Of a DNA stretch of 64,000 nt, positions 36,226 through 49,800 are shown one piece after another (the first letter of the stretch is position 1; the number at the start of each line of letters is the position of its first letter). Below the pieces are notes generated by a model. The model saw nothing but the letters and a program-made list of their open reading frames with translations, did not search any database and was not told the DNA's origin. The position numbers were made by a program, and so were the translations under genes. The DNA is taken from the NCBI GenBank assembly GCA_029207755.1, contig JARCOQ010000002.1, positions 44,409,744-44,473,743 on the forward strand. Direction: 5' to 3'. Source of the stretch: Chamaea fasciata. Taxonomy: Eukaryota; Chordata; Aves; Passeriformes; Sylviidae.

Positions 36226-39200
36226 ATTTTTTTGTAACAAATTTTCTGCAAATATTGCTTTATTTGGACAGTTTTTGGTTGATTATTGCAAATTTAAAAT
36301 AAAATAAAAATTTATGCATTACCAAGCTTTTGGATCCACATCTGATTTTAAATCCAAGGATGTCTGTCAGACTGATGCTACTACTCATCACTTTCTTATA
36401 TCCACTTTACACGTAGTTTTTAAATTTTCGTAGCTATAACTCCACTGATTCTAATTTGTTGTAACTTACATTCTGAAGAGATAGGACTACAGTTCAATAA
36501 AAGCAAGTAACAAGAAGGTGTAAGAAAAAATGTCTAAAGCATGGTGGGAGCCACTACCATTAACTTTGTGCCTTATTCAGTGCACCTCATTCTAATTCCT
36601 TTGTATATAATGATACAAATTTAGAATTCCTTATATTCCCTAAGACTGAGACAAGCTCTAAGATCTTAAGATGCTTGAAGTAACTAGCAAAACTATTCCA
36701 GACTTCAGTCCAGAACTTATCTTTTGTACTTCTACATATACTTGGTGGCCTAAAACTTAGTCTGCCTTATTCATCATCTTCATCCCCTACCCTTAGAAAC
36801 TGCTTAGCCAGAACAAATAGTGAATGTTCTACCAAAGTGGGTTTAGACATTAAAGTCATCTGTCCTGCCTTCTCCTGTGCATCCCAGAGTTACAGTAGTG
36901 GTACTGTACAAAACACAACTCTATTGTCATGGAGGTAATAAATAATACTGTGTGTTAGGCTTGTGAATACAAAGTGAGGGTTTATACTGTCCTCTGACAA
37001 ATCACAGAATGGTAAGATGTTTACACACAAAAGATGTCTCGTTTCTCCATACGTGATCTTGCATCGGCAGTTATGAAAGTAAATATTACTGCTGTGGTTT
37101 TACACAAAAAGAGAAATTCTGCAAGAGCAAATTTAATGGAATTTTGACCAGTTTGTAGTCTTTAGAATCTGCCACATTTTCCCCACCACTCAAATGATTT
37201 AAAATTATAAGTAGTTTTGCAAAGCTGTTAGCATTATTTTCTCAGCTCAACCAAAGTTTTTGCAAGACTTATTATCTATGATGAATCACATCTTTTATTC
37301 ATATAGTTATAAATGCATTAAAGTTGTCAGGTATAATTTGCTGCTTTTTCTCCTTTAGTTTCAGCATGGTTTCTGAAAAGAAGCTAATTTAGTAACTAGG
37401 GAATCTAAGTTATAATCAAATTTATTATATTTACCAGACTTGAATTTCAGATGGGATAACATTAAAAATGTGCTGGAAGAGGAAAGAGCAGAATTGCCGG
37501 TGGATATTGAATTAGCAGCCTGAAAAAATATCTAAGAATGTGATTCAGAGTGTTATGATGATGAGAGGAGGAAGAGGAATTCTGTTTGTCTTTATCTGTA
37601 GCTTTTATGTGTCGCAAACTGAAATGAAGGTCAGAACCCCAGGCCAAAGCTTCAATTCAGGGGAAAGAATGTTCTCTTCTTAAATTTTTCAGGAACTTAC
37701 TGTGTGCCTTTATAACAAAGCACTGCAACTCTGCCTACAAATCTCTAAATTTCTGTTAGAAAGGACATGCTGCTGTTTATGTGCAGGTATGAGCACTTGC
37801 CACTGTACATGACGTACCAGACGTAATCCTGTGAGTTCTGCATCCACTGAATTTTAGAATTTCTGCTGAATTCTGGGTGAGATTTATGCATGGAAGGCTT
37901 CTGGATCAAGGTTTCATGTCAGGAAGTGCTGAATAAACGGCCTGTTCAAAACCAATCCAACAGAAACTCAAAAAATGAAGTCTTTTCCTTTTCCTGAAGC
38001 TCATGTTAGTCTCCTCTGAGTCTTGGTTCCCCAACCCTCTTAACCAAGTTTGTGGCACAGATTGTGTTTTATTTATCAATACATGTTAAGACAGCCTGTT
38101 ATTTTGGATTACTTCAGTTGTGTTTGTGTTGTGGATATTTTTAATTCCCAAAGGTGCTGTCCTTTGTGTACGCAATTTAAACAGGAGCAGAGTTGTTGTT
38201 TTTCCCAGGGACTTCTACAGACTTTCAGATATTTAAAATCTGAAGTTACGTTTCTTTTTGGTTCATCGTCTGTAAAGACTGCTGGCTGTTTTAAAACCAG
38301 CAAAAGAGTTAAACAAGGATAAAAAAAAAAGTGTTCCAGAGAACCAATATATCAGAGTATTCCCCTCCTGAAGGTACTTTGCCACTTAGAAATCACTGAG
38401 AATAATGGTCACACAAATACAAAGAAAGACAATTTTGAAAAATGACTGAAATTTGCTTAATATTGAAAAGCTTAATTAAAGGAAGAGCTTGAAGTTTGAG
38501 CATTTCTAGTGACCACTTTGTGCAAAGGGGATTGTCTCTTTGTGGATGTGGTACATCATTGACAGGACACAGTAAGTCAGCTGTTCATCTGGCTCTGCCA
38601 TACCTCTAACCCTCCACATCTGGGAATGCTCATGTCATGAGTGAGAGGAGGAGAATATTAGCCCCTGGCATTTCAGAAGATGTCTGTGCCACAATGCAGA
38701 GCTCTTGGTGCTGAAGGTTATTTTGACAAAGAGGTTATGGCACAGGGGCCATAGCTGGTATGAAGATACAGGGTCTCACTCTGGAATTCTATATTCTTTT
38801 AGTCTCTGTTTTACAGACATAGTTCTTTGAGGAGTCTCATAGTTTGAGGATGACAAATTGAATTTAAAAAGTTGAAGAGGATCTTGTTGTTACAGCAGAA
38901 GAACTAAATGAACTTTCAGTAGAAAGGTAGGAACACAATGAAATGTCATAGTACCTGCTGCAAAGTCTCTGGGTATTATTCTTCAGAGCAAAATGCTAGA
39001 ATTTTGTATTAAATGCACTGTGATTCAGAGCCTGAGGACACAGTAAATGAGTAAGTATTTCTTGCTTTAGTCATCAAACAGTCACATTAAAGCATGACTA
39101 AGAAGAAAGGCAAGGCAGCAGTGAAATGTGGAGCTGATGAGATAGCTCCATACTGAGAGCAGAGCTGCAGATGAGATCCAAGATGATTGAACTGAGTTGA

Positions 39201-40787
39201 TTGCACCTTGCTCAAAACGTAAAGAAGCAGGGAAGGAAGGGTAAGAACCTTTCAATAATTAAAGCAATCAGAGGGAGAAAACAAACCCCAGAAGACTAGA
39301 CGTAAAAACAGCTCACATGACGCCGTAATCTCAGAGCTTATGCTGTCAGCAAAAAGATTGGATGAGTTTCTGCAGACTCAACAGTAATTGCCACACAGCA
39401 GCAGTCAGTACTATTGAAATGCTGGAACTGATGGGAACCAGCTAGGCTGTCGTGACTGGGAACAGACGTCCTCCGAAGAGCATGAGACAGCATTCTGCAG
39501 CGTGAGAAATCCTTGCCTGTCAGTCTAAACTGGTGGGTTGTTTGGTGGACTGGAACCTGTATCTCTCATGAGATAGGAATTTTGCCTTTTTCTTCTTTAG
39601 TGTCTGTAGATACCCAGTTTGGTTCTCAGTGAAGATGGAACAGTCTTCTTTTTTGTAAATGCAGCTGAATGGATATTAATTTTTAGCAGTTACATGTATT
39701 CTAAGTATCAGCATTAGGAGGAGCAAGGGTGCCTGCATTTGTGAATATATTCAAGAAGGACTACAATGTCAGGAACTTTTCCTCTCCAGCTTAGCGTGAA
39801 TTAATATTTTGCAATGTTCTGGGCATAACTGACATTGAGTTGAGCTGTTTATATTCCCCCTTGGAGAAAGACTGCTTAAGCTCCTGCAGTTCTATACCAT
39901 CAAGCAGTTGAAACTGGAACCACTTGTGTGAATCTTGCATCAGGAGGTTTTAGTTTGCTGCTGAATATTTTTGACCATTGGGCAGAAGTAGGATTTGCAT
40001 TTGCACAGCCTCACAAAGGTGGCTGAAATCTTGAGGGTCAAAGCAGTCACAGTTAGCCCTAAGTCCCTGAACACAGTAGCTGCAAGCTGTATGCCTGTGC
40101 TGCCCACCTAAAAAGTGTAGGGGAGGAGTCAGACTACTCTGTGTTTAATGGGGAAAGGAGTAAAGACTGTGATCTCTGTTCTTAAATGCTGTTTAAAGTA
40201 AAAACTATATATATTTTACCTTCTACTCGGGAATAACTTATCTAAGGACTACTCTTGAAAGGAATTGCTGGAAAGGCCAGTTACAGGCATAATTTAGTAC
40301 TGAACTTTGAATGTTCTTCGTCTCATGCTGTACATTGCATGCTGTCATGTTGCCTGCACTAGCTTTTCTTCTCAGTTTCCTTAAGAATCATATGAATAAA
40401 AAGGTACCATGAATTAAAAAGTACTATGCTTATTAGCCTTCTTGGCAGCTAATCTCTGTTCTCCATAACCTGGCAGGATTTACCCCTGTGACTACCCAAA
40501 TACTCTAAAGCAAAGATCATAGCTGTATATCCATGAAATAGGAAATCTGTAGTGATTACTCTGGGTTGAAATAATTTTCAGAAGGGCTGAGGAGTTATGA
40601 AGTGGTGTAAAGTGAGTATTTTAAATTTTCATATGAAAAAAGTGCCACAAATTAATGGAAGCGTGATCTCACTACAAAAGATGTAGTGATGAGGCCAGGA
40701 ATTTTAAACAGTGGGAGCTTAACCTCAGGCACTGAAATCATCCTTACCTAGGGCATACATAATTAAATAGTTAAATACATTGAGGAG

Positions 40788-41516
40788 TCACAACAACCCC
40801 ATGCAACACTATACACTTGGGGCAGAGTGCCTGGAAAGCTGCCTGGTGGAAAAGGATCTGGGGGTGCTGGTCAGCAGCAGCTGGACATGATCTAGTGTGT
40901 GCCCAGGCGGCCAAGAAGGCCGATGGCATCCTGGCCTGGATCAGCCATGGTGTGGCCAGCAGGACCAGGGCAGTGACCGTCCACCTGTACTGGGCACTGC
41001 TGAGGCCACACCTCAAATCCTGTGTTCAGTTCTGGGCCCCTTCCTGCAAGAAAGACATTGAGGGGCTGAAGCGTGTCCAGAGAAGGGCAACGGAGCTGGG
41101 GAAGGGTCTGGAGCACAAGTGCAGTGAGGAGCAGCTGGGGTTTTTTCACCTGGAGAAAAGGAGGCTCAGGGAGAACCTTATCCCTCCCTACAACTGCCTG
41201 AAAGGAGGCTGTAGCCAGCTGGGCTGTGGCCTCTTCTGCCAGGTAATAAGTGACAGGATGAAAGACAGTGTCCTCAAGTTGTTCTGGAGTAGGTTTAGAC
41301 TCGATATTAGGAAAAATTTCCTCTTGGAAAGGGTTGTCAATCATTGAAACAGGCTGCCCCGGGAAGTTGTGGAGTCATCATCCCTGGAGGTATTTAAAAG
41401 TCACGTAGATGTGACGCTTAGGGACATGGTTTAGTGGCGGTGGACATGGCAGTGCTGGGTTAATGGTTGGATCCTAGGGTTCTTTCCCAGTCTAAACAAT
41501 TCTAGGATTCTGTGAA
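40788..41516 (+). repeat. CR1 LINE 3' fragment, sense, relatively well preserved
   Basis: About 730 bp, from GTCACAACAACCCCATGCAA through GCCCAGGCGGCCAAGAAGG, GTGTCCAGAGAAGGGCAACG and TGGAGTCATCATCCCTGGAG to the TTCTAGGATTCTGTGA tail. The 176-codon frame at 40817-41347 is a piece of the CR1 reverse-transcriptase ORF, not a host gene. Confidence 0.92.
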
Positions 41517-44500
41517 GAGGTCTTAATGAACCTAATTTTCTCCAATTCTGCAGTTTATTTACTAAGCACTCATGTAAGACATCTTCAGAGGTTTTGAGTG
41601 TAATTGGCCAAAAAGAGACACCAATGAACAGTTCTGGGAATCTAAGCCTTTCAGTCTTAATTTAGGTTCTATTTTTTGAATATTTGCTCTTTTAAATACA
41701 TAGTTTAAAGTCATTTCAGTAATGACAGTTTTTTGAGTCTCTGTTCTTGAAGAGAGACTCCACTTGTAAAACATCGTTATTAAAAGGCTGACTTTTCTCA
41801 AAGCGTATTACCAGTATAGTTATTTTTTGAGTGTGACATTTGTGTGTGTTATGAACAAGTGTTTGACATCACTTAAAAAAGCACTTAAAATTGCTTAAAA
41901 GTCCTACAGATTTATTTTTACCTTTCAGAAATGTTAAGAAATAATCTTCATTCTCACTGTTCACAGACAACTCTAATGCCTCAACTTTTGAGTGCCATTG
42001 AAGTAGTTTCAAAGTGAATTTGAAGTTTCATAGACTCTGCACTACATAGCTTTTGCTTAAACCCAAGGAAAATTAAAAAGATGATAACCCCTAATATTTG
42101 CTCTTGTCTAAATACTGTGCAAAGATGCTTTAAATGACTTGACAAAAAATTATGAAAGCAGCATATGACCTAAATTATAAATAAAATATAAGGACTACTG
42201 GACCAAAATCTGCATGCGGCAATAACTTAATGACAATCAAGTCTACAGAGAAGACTATTCAAGAGCATTTACTAAGCCCTCAGTCCTCACATTTTTAGTT
42301 GTGAGTCGCACCTGGACTGCAGTGTTTCCAGAAATTCACTGTGTGACTCTGTAAATGTTTAAGCAGTTCTTGGATCTTTGACTCATCTCCCTGTGCTTCG
42401 TGTACCTGGGTTTTGCTTTCATCTGTCCTGTGGTGACTATCACAGCTTCCTAATTATGTAAGCTGTGACTGAGAATGGCCCACAAATTCTGAGTTTTTGC
42501 AGTGATGAACTATAGAAGATTTTTTAATCTGAGGGAATTAAAGACTCCAATTTGCTTGTTTTGCATTTGTATCAATTGTCAAAGCTCCAGCAATGGAGTG
42601 GTGCTGCAGTAGCTTACCTAAGGTGGGAGTTTGCTCCTTTTATTTTTGAAGAGCAGGGTTTGCAGTGTCATCATCATCACTCCACTGGAAGACACAACCA
42701 GAGAACATCTAATCTAGAGAAGGGAGCAAGCTTATAAGCTTGGTATATCAGAACTCTCCTTTGCAGCCCCTAGCAGGGCAGCAGAACCAGGTTCCCACAT
42801 ACAGAGCTAGAACACTCAGATGATTACAGGAATATGAGGTATGAATTCCAGAAAGTTCAAGCAAATTCTTTCTGCTTGTTCATATCAAGATTTATACAAA
42901 TAGCATAACATGAGGCTTGGCAAGATAATTTTCCTTCAGTTTTGCCATGAGTTACTTCACAAGCCTGTGCCCCATTAAAAAAAAAAGGATACTTAATACT
43001 AGATGTCTGCCTGATGTCTCAACATTTGCATGCTGAGTTCTCTTGGCTGCAGTGCTACTGCAGTAAAGGCAAGGTAGTCACAGCCAATTTGTCTGTATCT
43101 GCAGAAGTGAGTTCTCAATGCTTAGCTGTGCAATAAAGTCATTCCCTGAGAATCCCTGACAGTAATTGTCATTCTCCTCCTCAAACCTAGAGCAATATTT
43201 AAAGCAGAGGAAGCACAGGAACCTCCCAAACAGTTTATTTCCCTGTTGCCTGTCAGTGATTTCACTGCAATGCCTAGAAAAAGCAAAGTAGTTCAGGCGG
43301 CATCTATTTCTGGCATGAAATCCTAGTTGTGGATTCCCAGTGCTGATGTGTTTTTCAGACCCTCTGATGAATTTCTAAGCACTCTTGGAATAACAGCTTC
43401 TGGGAGTGGACTGAAATTCCTATGGCAGATTTCAGGTTTGCAGACTTTGATGAAATCTAAACAACAGGGTGGGAAAGCTGTTTTTTGTCAAGAGCAGCTA
43501 TGAAGGCAGAGAATTAAATTCTTGTTAGTAGAGAGCTTTTCATCTCCTTGACAATTTTTTCTGAGAAATGAAGGGTAGGATGTGGAAGCCAATATAAATT
43601 TTGAGGAGTGGGGGCAAAGGAATGGAGACTTTTTTCTGTTCTGCTCCTCCGCAGGGAGGAGATATTCCAGCTAGGGATAAATATGCAGCCTGGTACTCAG
43701 AAGTGTGTTGGTGACCCTCATAAAACCAGTGCCTTGAGATCCAGAGAGAGGCAGGGAGAGTCAGATTGAGGGCCATGTAAAAGCTCAGAATCACTGTTGT
43801 TTATTTTTCCTTCTCTGGAAAGCCTGAATTCATTTACTTTAAACATAGAAGAGAGAGGTATTACCATTAACTCCCTGTCTAACAGCAAACATGGGTTGTA
43901 GCTGTTCATGGCTCTCTGGAGTAGAAAAACTCCTTATCTGAGATACCTTGTATACACATCACAAGCATTTCCAATTCTTCACCAGCAAATAAGACACTAT
44001 ATAAAATATTTCTGGTATCTCACAACAGCATATGAAAAGATTATGCTGATGGCAGTTTGTACGGTGGGGTCCCTTCTCTTCCCGTGTCACCTTTTGCCCA
44101 GTTCCTTTATAAACTTACTCAGGCTGGGCAAACAGAAATGGCTTAAACAGAAGATGGCAGTCCTCTGTGGGGAATGGCTTAGTAATCTTGTCATCACTTT
44201 GCTCCCCACAGCTACTGACTTCTCCAGAACTTCTCCCCCTTTCCTCCCTGGACAAGAGGGAAGGGTCTCCAGTCTTGCTGTCAAAGCAATAAGTTCAGGA
44301 GAAACAAGCAAGATACTAGTCAGAGATACTTTTGTCTCCGCCAACCAAAAGGAAAACATTAGTACATATCCAGGATAGTTATTTAAAGCAAATAGTTATA
44401 TTATTTTCTGTTCCTTCACATTGCTGAATCAGAGTGCAGTTACATACTGTTGAGTTATTGGTGAAATAGCAACAGAATGATTAAGAAAATCATCAGGCAA

Positions 44501-45279
44501 AACCACGCAAAATATGTTATTTATCAACAAAGTAATTGGATAGCATTTAAGCAAATGAAACAGACACAGGCATGCAAAGGATTATAATAACTGTAGCAGA
44601 GAGTGGTGGTTTCCAAGTGACTGCATTCCAAGTGACCCAACTATACTCACTACCAGCAAACAGCAGACTTTCTCATCACTACTACCCTACCTCAAGAAAT
44701 CACAAGAGGGGTCACCCCAGAGGTATCAGTGATTCCCCAAAACTGGGAAATTATAAGTGAGAGTAGGAAAACTTTAGAGAGGAAGAAAATAAATTCTGAG
44801 TTCTGCTAGATGGCTAACAAGCTATATTTCATGAAAAGGATAACTTTTAAGCCTGTTGTGGTTCAGTGGTTACAACAGCAGTCAGAGTAAAAATGCAATA
44901 TATAATACTGAAAATAATTTTTAAATTGGGGAGGGAAAAAAAGTATAAAAATTTATTTGCAAAATGAGAAAAGTGATATAGTCAAGCTGAAGTCTGCAAG
45001 AAGGAAGTCAGTCACTGCCAGTTTCAAAAGACACACGAATTTTCTAAAACATTTGTAAAGCAAGAATTCCTAGTGATAATGTAAGAACTTTTGTTAGATA
45101 GAGATAGTACAGTTAAAATAATGTAGGAAAGAACTACATTTTTATTGATTTGGAACCAGGAAGGAAGGAGGTGAGGGACATGGTGATACTGAAATATTTT
45201 CTAAACCATTAGCAGAAAAGGAGAACTCTTAGTAAACACAGGCTAGACAACTTAAAGAACTGAAATTATGATGTGTCAG

Positions 45280-46800
45280 AACACTCCACATGAGCACGGA
45301 TGTCCTTCCTTTCCCAAACACGGCCTCCAGCACCACTTCCACCCCATTCAGCTGCGGACTGATGCAGAGCTGCCTCCAGGTCTCTGCGTGGCCCGTACCC
45401 GGCACTCCCTTGTCCTCAGCGACTGCTCCCTTCTTCAGCAAGCAGCGGGCAGACGATGCTTGCCCAGCAACTGGGGTGCACAGCCCCGTGCTCCCCTTTG
45501 GCTCCCCACCTGTAGCTGTGGTCGCAGCTACGGGGTCATGGTCAGCCACCAAACGGGCTGAAGGAATCGCAAAGACGAATGGTGTCTCTGGCTGCCCCAT
45601 TATGGTCTTGCTCTTGGCGCTGCTGGTTGGCACCGTGGTGCTGGGTCGCTCTCCCCGCAGCTGGCTGAGCGGTGCTGGCGGCATCCTGGACAGGCGCTCT
45701 GCTCGGAGCGCTGCTCCTGCCGCGCTGCCCAGCCAGGCTGCCCGGCTCCCGCAGCACGGCCCGGCCCCAGGGCACGGCCCCGGCCCGTCCGCCCGCGCCG
45801 TCGGCGCCGTGCGGCGGGGCTGGCCCGGGGCGGGAGCCGGGCTCCGGCAGAGCGGGTCGCGGGCTCCGGCCTGGCACGGCGGCGCTGGCCGGGGGCACGG
45901 CGGGGCCGCCCCGCTGGCTTCGCCCGCTAGAGGGCAAGAGAGCCCCGCACAAGCGCGGCTGCCCCTGCCTCGCAGCCCCCGGCCCGCCGCGCCCGGCCCC
46001 GCCTGCCCCGGCCCGGGGGGAGCAGCCCCGGGGGGCCGCTGCAGGCCCGGGCTCAGGGCCATCCCGCGTGAAATGTCCTGGGTGGCCACGGTGCCGTGCA
46101 GGGAGAGGTAATCCCTTCCATCGGGAAAGCTCTCAAGGCCTTTGGCCGTTCCAGAAAGCGGGCATAGAGCCATCGTGGAGCTGGCACGGACCTAATCCGT
46201 CGGGGGGACGGCCCACCGGGCTGCTGCTGTGCCTGCCGCAGAGCTCATGGAGCGGTAAGTGGGGCACGCACTCGGCGCCTGCCGAGCTGGGCAGGTGCCG
46301 AGAGGCACCTTCTCCCTGCCCGGCAAGGTGGCAAGGACCTGGCTGTTGGCTGCAGCTCCAGTCTAGCGCTGGTAAGTAGCATCCGGCTGATGGTCAGGCT
46401 ACGTGCCTTGGTTGGTGTGCAAAGGCCGCGTCACCTTTCAGGCAGTGAACTATCTACAGAGGAAGGATATCAGCCGAAGGAAGAGCCTCCGGGATGCCCT
46501 GAAGCCTCCTGGCAAACCCTACCGAGACCGCAGCTACAACTGAGTACCGACAGTGTGGGAGCATGAAGAAGGCAGAAACCTCTGTTGAGGCACCACCACG
46601 TGTGCTTGGGCAGGGAAGGCACACGAAGCAAAGCACTGGCTGTGGCAAAGAGGTTCTCACAACGAGCAGTTCTGTGAGCCTTGCCACTCAAATTGCTTGC
46701 CATGTGGAGGCCTCTGTGGTCACCTGTACACATGGCAACCCAGATTTCCTCCCTTTTTCTCCTTTCAATCAGCGGCGAATTGGCTCTTGAGCTGGAGGGA
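45280..46800 (+). promoter_or_regulatory. Isolated CpG island / GC-rich block, possible small transcription unit
   Basis: Dense CpG at 45640-46340 within AT-rich DNA, roughly midway between the unnamed gene and FGF9. Strong plus-strand donors occur at 46254 (GAGCG|GTAAGT) and 46371 (GCGCTG|GTAAGT). Both leave one base over in the same frame. An acceptor (CCTTTCAG) at 46441 begins a segment that is open in that phase to a TGA at 46564, and AATAAA follows at 46860. I recognise no protein family. Very long open frames on both strands here reflect GC content. Confidence 0.5.
46442..46566 (+). CDS. Possible terminal exon of an unrecognised small gene
   Basis: In the phase supplied by either upstream donor the segment reads SELSTEEGYQPKEEPPGC early and QLSTDSVGA before the stop: an acidic, Pro-rich, soluble-looking peptide. 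In another frame it is also open (NYLQRKDISRRKSLRDAL, ending DRSYN), which lowers confidence in either. The implied intron is only 70 bp from the nearer donor (187 bp from the other). A non-coding transcript is an equal possibility. Confidence 0.2.
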
Positions 46801-46859
46801 CTTGCAATGTAGTGGACAATCAATTCATTACTAAAATCAGCAGAAACAAGCCATGTGCA

Positions 46860-46865
46860 AATAAA
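46860..46865 (+). terminator. Candidate poly(A) signal AATAAA
   Basis: AATAAA lies 294 nt after the candidate stop at 46566. It is the only positional support for a 3' end of the GC-rich unit, and such hexamers are common by chance in AT-rich DNA. Confidence 0.25.
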
Positions 46866-46869
46866 CACA

Positions 46870-49800
46870 TCACAGAAATTTCAAACATATTTGGCAGCTT
46901 TCAAACTTAACATCACCCTATCTACCTTCAAGTATCACCAACAAGGACATGCATTCAAAAAGACTGTATTGACACCTGTGTCAATGCACTTGACTTTATC
47001 TAACTGGTAATAGCAGTATTACTTTTGTGCTCAAACATGGACCCTAATAACTCCCTCCCTAGGATGATCACAAAGATCATATTCTGCCAGTATTCATTTA
47101 TGTGAATTCACTGATTCCTGTTCACTGCAAAATACCATAATACCATGAAGAATCAATATCAGATATCCCACAGTTGCTGTGTGACACTGGTGTTCTCTTG
47201 GAATTTTCCATCTAAACTGCATGTTTTACACTACTCTAGTGTGAAAATTTGATGAACAGGGAACACGCCCTTTCCTGCTGAATTCTGGAATTCTTATAGG
47301 AAACTTTTTGGTCATAAATACTGCTATTTTTTCTACAGTCTCTAAAGTGAGAAAGCTAATACATTCCTCTAGTTTAAATTTTCTAAATTTGTAGACATTT
47401 TTTCCTTAATCCAGTTAACCTGAATCACATGGCTTTTTGGTTTGTTTTGTTTTCACAAATGTTTTCTTTATTTCCAGTCAATCTAATGTTAGATAATCAT
47501 GACTTTCAGTCATTTTTCATTGCTGAGATCACATGAGTTTTCTTTGGAGTGTTAATTTGTGTAACTGTATTAATAGTTTAGTGCCCTCACCAGCCATTCT
47601 GGGGAAATGCTCAATCACATGTATGAGGCAGCAGGTGGGATCCATGCAGTCCTATCTAGATCTCTGTCATGTAGAAGTCTACATCTAACATAGGCTCCCT
47701 CCATACACGAAGAAGAATTAAACATCTTTAGCACATGAGTCATGTCATCCTAAAGTAGATTCTTAGAATAGGTCAGATGATTTGTGCCCTAAAATTGTTC
47801 CTATTTCTCTATGTTAAAGAACAAATCATTTATATCTTGATGTCTCAATTCTAGCAGCCTAAAGTGAGATGAGATTAATGAATAGTCTTATATCCAGGTT
47901 TATGTCATGCTTTGAAATACCCTAAAAACTCTTATTTGTCAAGAAAACTGAAAATAGCATTACTTTTTATATTATTCTCCATTTATATGTTAAAAAATAG
48001 AAGCTTTTAAAAGTTTTCTGCCTCAAGACATTTTAGTAAAAATGACAAATGCCATGTGTTTCATGGGAAAGTCATAACACCTCTCTTTTTAATAACTGAG
48101 TCTTTCAGTTCTCTATCTGCTAGGCTGGGAAATAAATGAGTTAGATACATTAAAGGTCCAGAATAAGAACCTGATCTTGGTGAAATGATACAATATGGGG
48201 GGAGTTAAAACAAAACAAAAACAAACAACCAAAAAAACCCTGTTTTGCCAGGCTGAATTATTTTTTAAATGACACTCAAAAATGATACGTGAAAAGATCT
48301 TTTAAAACTAAACTAGTTGGCAGAGTACAGGTGAAACAGTTTTCTTTTAGAAGTGTCATAATACCTAAAATCTGACAGAGGTGTCACATTAGTGTGGTAC
48401 ATGTGAGGAGAATGTGTGCCAGGAACTCCTCAAGAAATGCAGGATCCTTCTGACCAGTTCTGCTCTCAGGAGTTAAAATCCTGCATAAAGCTGATGAGTA
48501 AGCTCTTGATGACTCACTGTGGCAGATGCAGTCTTTAATTCCAGGAGGGTTTAAGGGAAGTGGGTGTGAATCTCGAGTAGAGGGGAGCTAGGGATGTTCC
48601 TGCCTCAGTGTCTTGGGGATAAAAGTGTAGGTTTCTAATACAGTCCCAGCTATCAGCAGTGCCGAACTTCTGTAAGGGGTAAGTTTGACATTACACATCA
48701 CACACAGATTTTATGTGAAGCAAGGTTGGAACACCACCTACTCACAGATGGGTATAATTTTGGGGATGTCCTGCATAATTCATATGTGGCTTTGATACTT
48801 ATGAGTAATTCAGACATCAAAGCCTCAACTTAGATAACACTTTTAAAACACTAAACTTCCTATAGCAAATAACCTGTGGGCTTTCATTTAAATCCGTTAA
48901 AAAAAAAAAAGGCAACTATACCAATACTTTCTTCTTTACCTTCAGATATTTTTTATAAGGTAAGCTGGTGTGAAGTACAAGATGGAAAATACTGAAGCCT
49001 GAAGTAGAGAAAAAAATCCATATAATACTGTTCACTGGGACTAGAAATGTAAATTTAAAGCACTAGAAAGGAGCTGGGAACCTCTTTCCTGAGAGCACAC
49101 CAGATACCAGGCCCTTATGGTCACTCAGCATATTTCCCTCTACTTTACCAGTGGCACAAACCTTCATTTTTCCACAGTCCAATTTTTTAACAAGCAATTT
49201 TATGTTTTCTTCCAAGTTAGCCATTATGCATGGAAAAATCTCCCCATTAATAACCGTAAAGCTCCTTTATTGTTCTCCTTCAAATCTGCTTAAAACTTCC
49301 TTCTGACACCAAACACTTGTCACTGGCTGGGCCTGTTGCTTTTTATTCTCAAGGCTGTTTTTCCCTTATCCTTCCCCCATGGGTTTGTACTATACACCTG
49401 TTGTCTTTCATCATGGGTTAAGATCATAAGCTCTTTGGGCATAGACCATCTCTCTTATTACATGTGTCTACAGTATCCGACACAATGGAGCTGTGAGCCC
49501 TGAATGGGGCCTCTGGGTACTGCCATGATCCACTTGATAAAGAATGATGATTTTTGACATGGTGAGTTCTGCAGTTTTTCCCAAGTCATTCTGCAGTTGT
49601 TCACGCTGATATAACCAGTGTGTGAGAGCAGTGTCCTTAAATAAAAAAAAAAAAAAAAAGGGTAAATGCTTCCAAACTATTTGCCAGAGAGCAAAGACTT
49701 TACTACTTTGGTGTTGGGGTGTTTTGTTTTGGTTTTTTTTGTTGTTTTTTTTTTTTTTTTTTTTTTTTTCCTCCTTTTCCTGCATAAATGCATGGGCTGA

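Larger units (their letters stand above)
33740..45270. other. Gene-poor intergenic DNA
   Basis: Apart from the possible LTR (35440), MIR relic (36130) and CR1 (40788-41516), I see no supportable gene. Short open frames at 34500-35650, 38050-38320 and 43700-44760 have neither domains nor convincing paired splice signals. Confidence 0.5.

Noticed and set aside
40817..41347. 176-codon plus-strand ORF
   Set aside because: It is CR1 reverse-transcriptase sequence inside a truncated LINE copy.
45229..46173. 314-codon minus-strand open frame
   Set aside because: Frames on both strands are open through the same GC-rich block; no domain, no paired splice sites on the minus strand, no minus-strand poly(A) signal.
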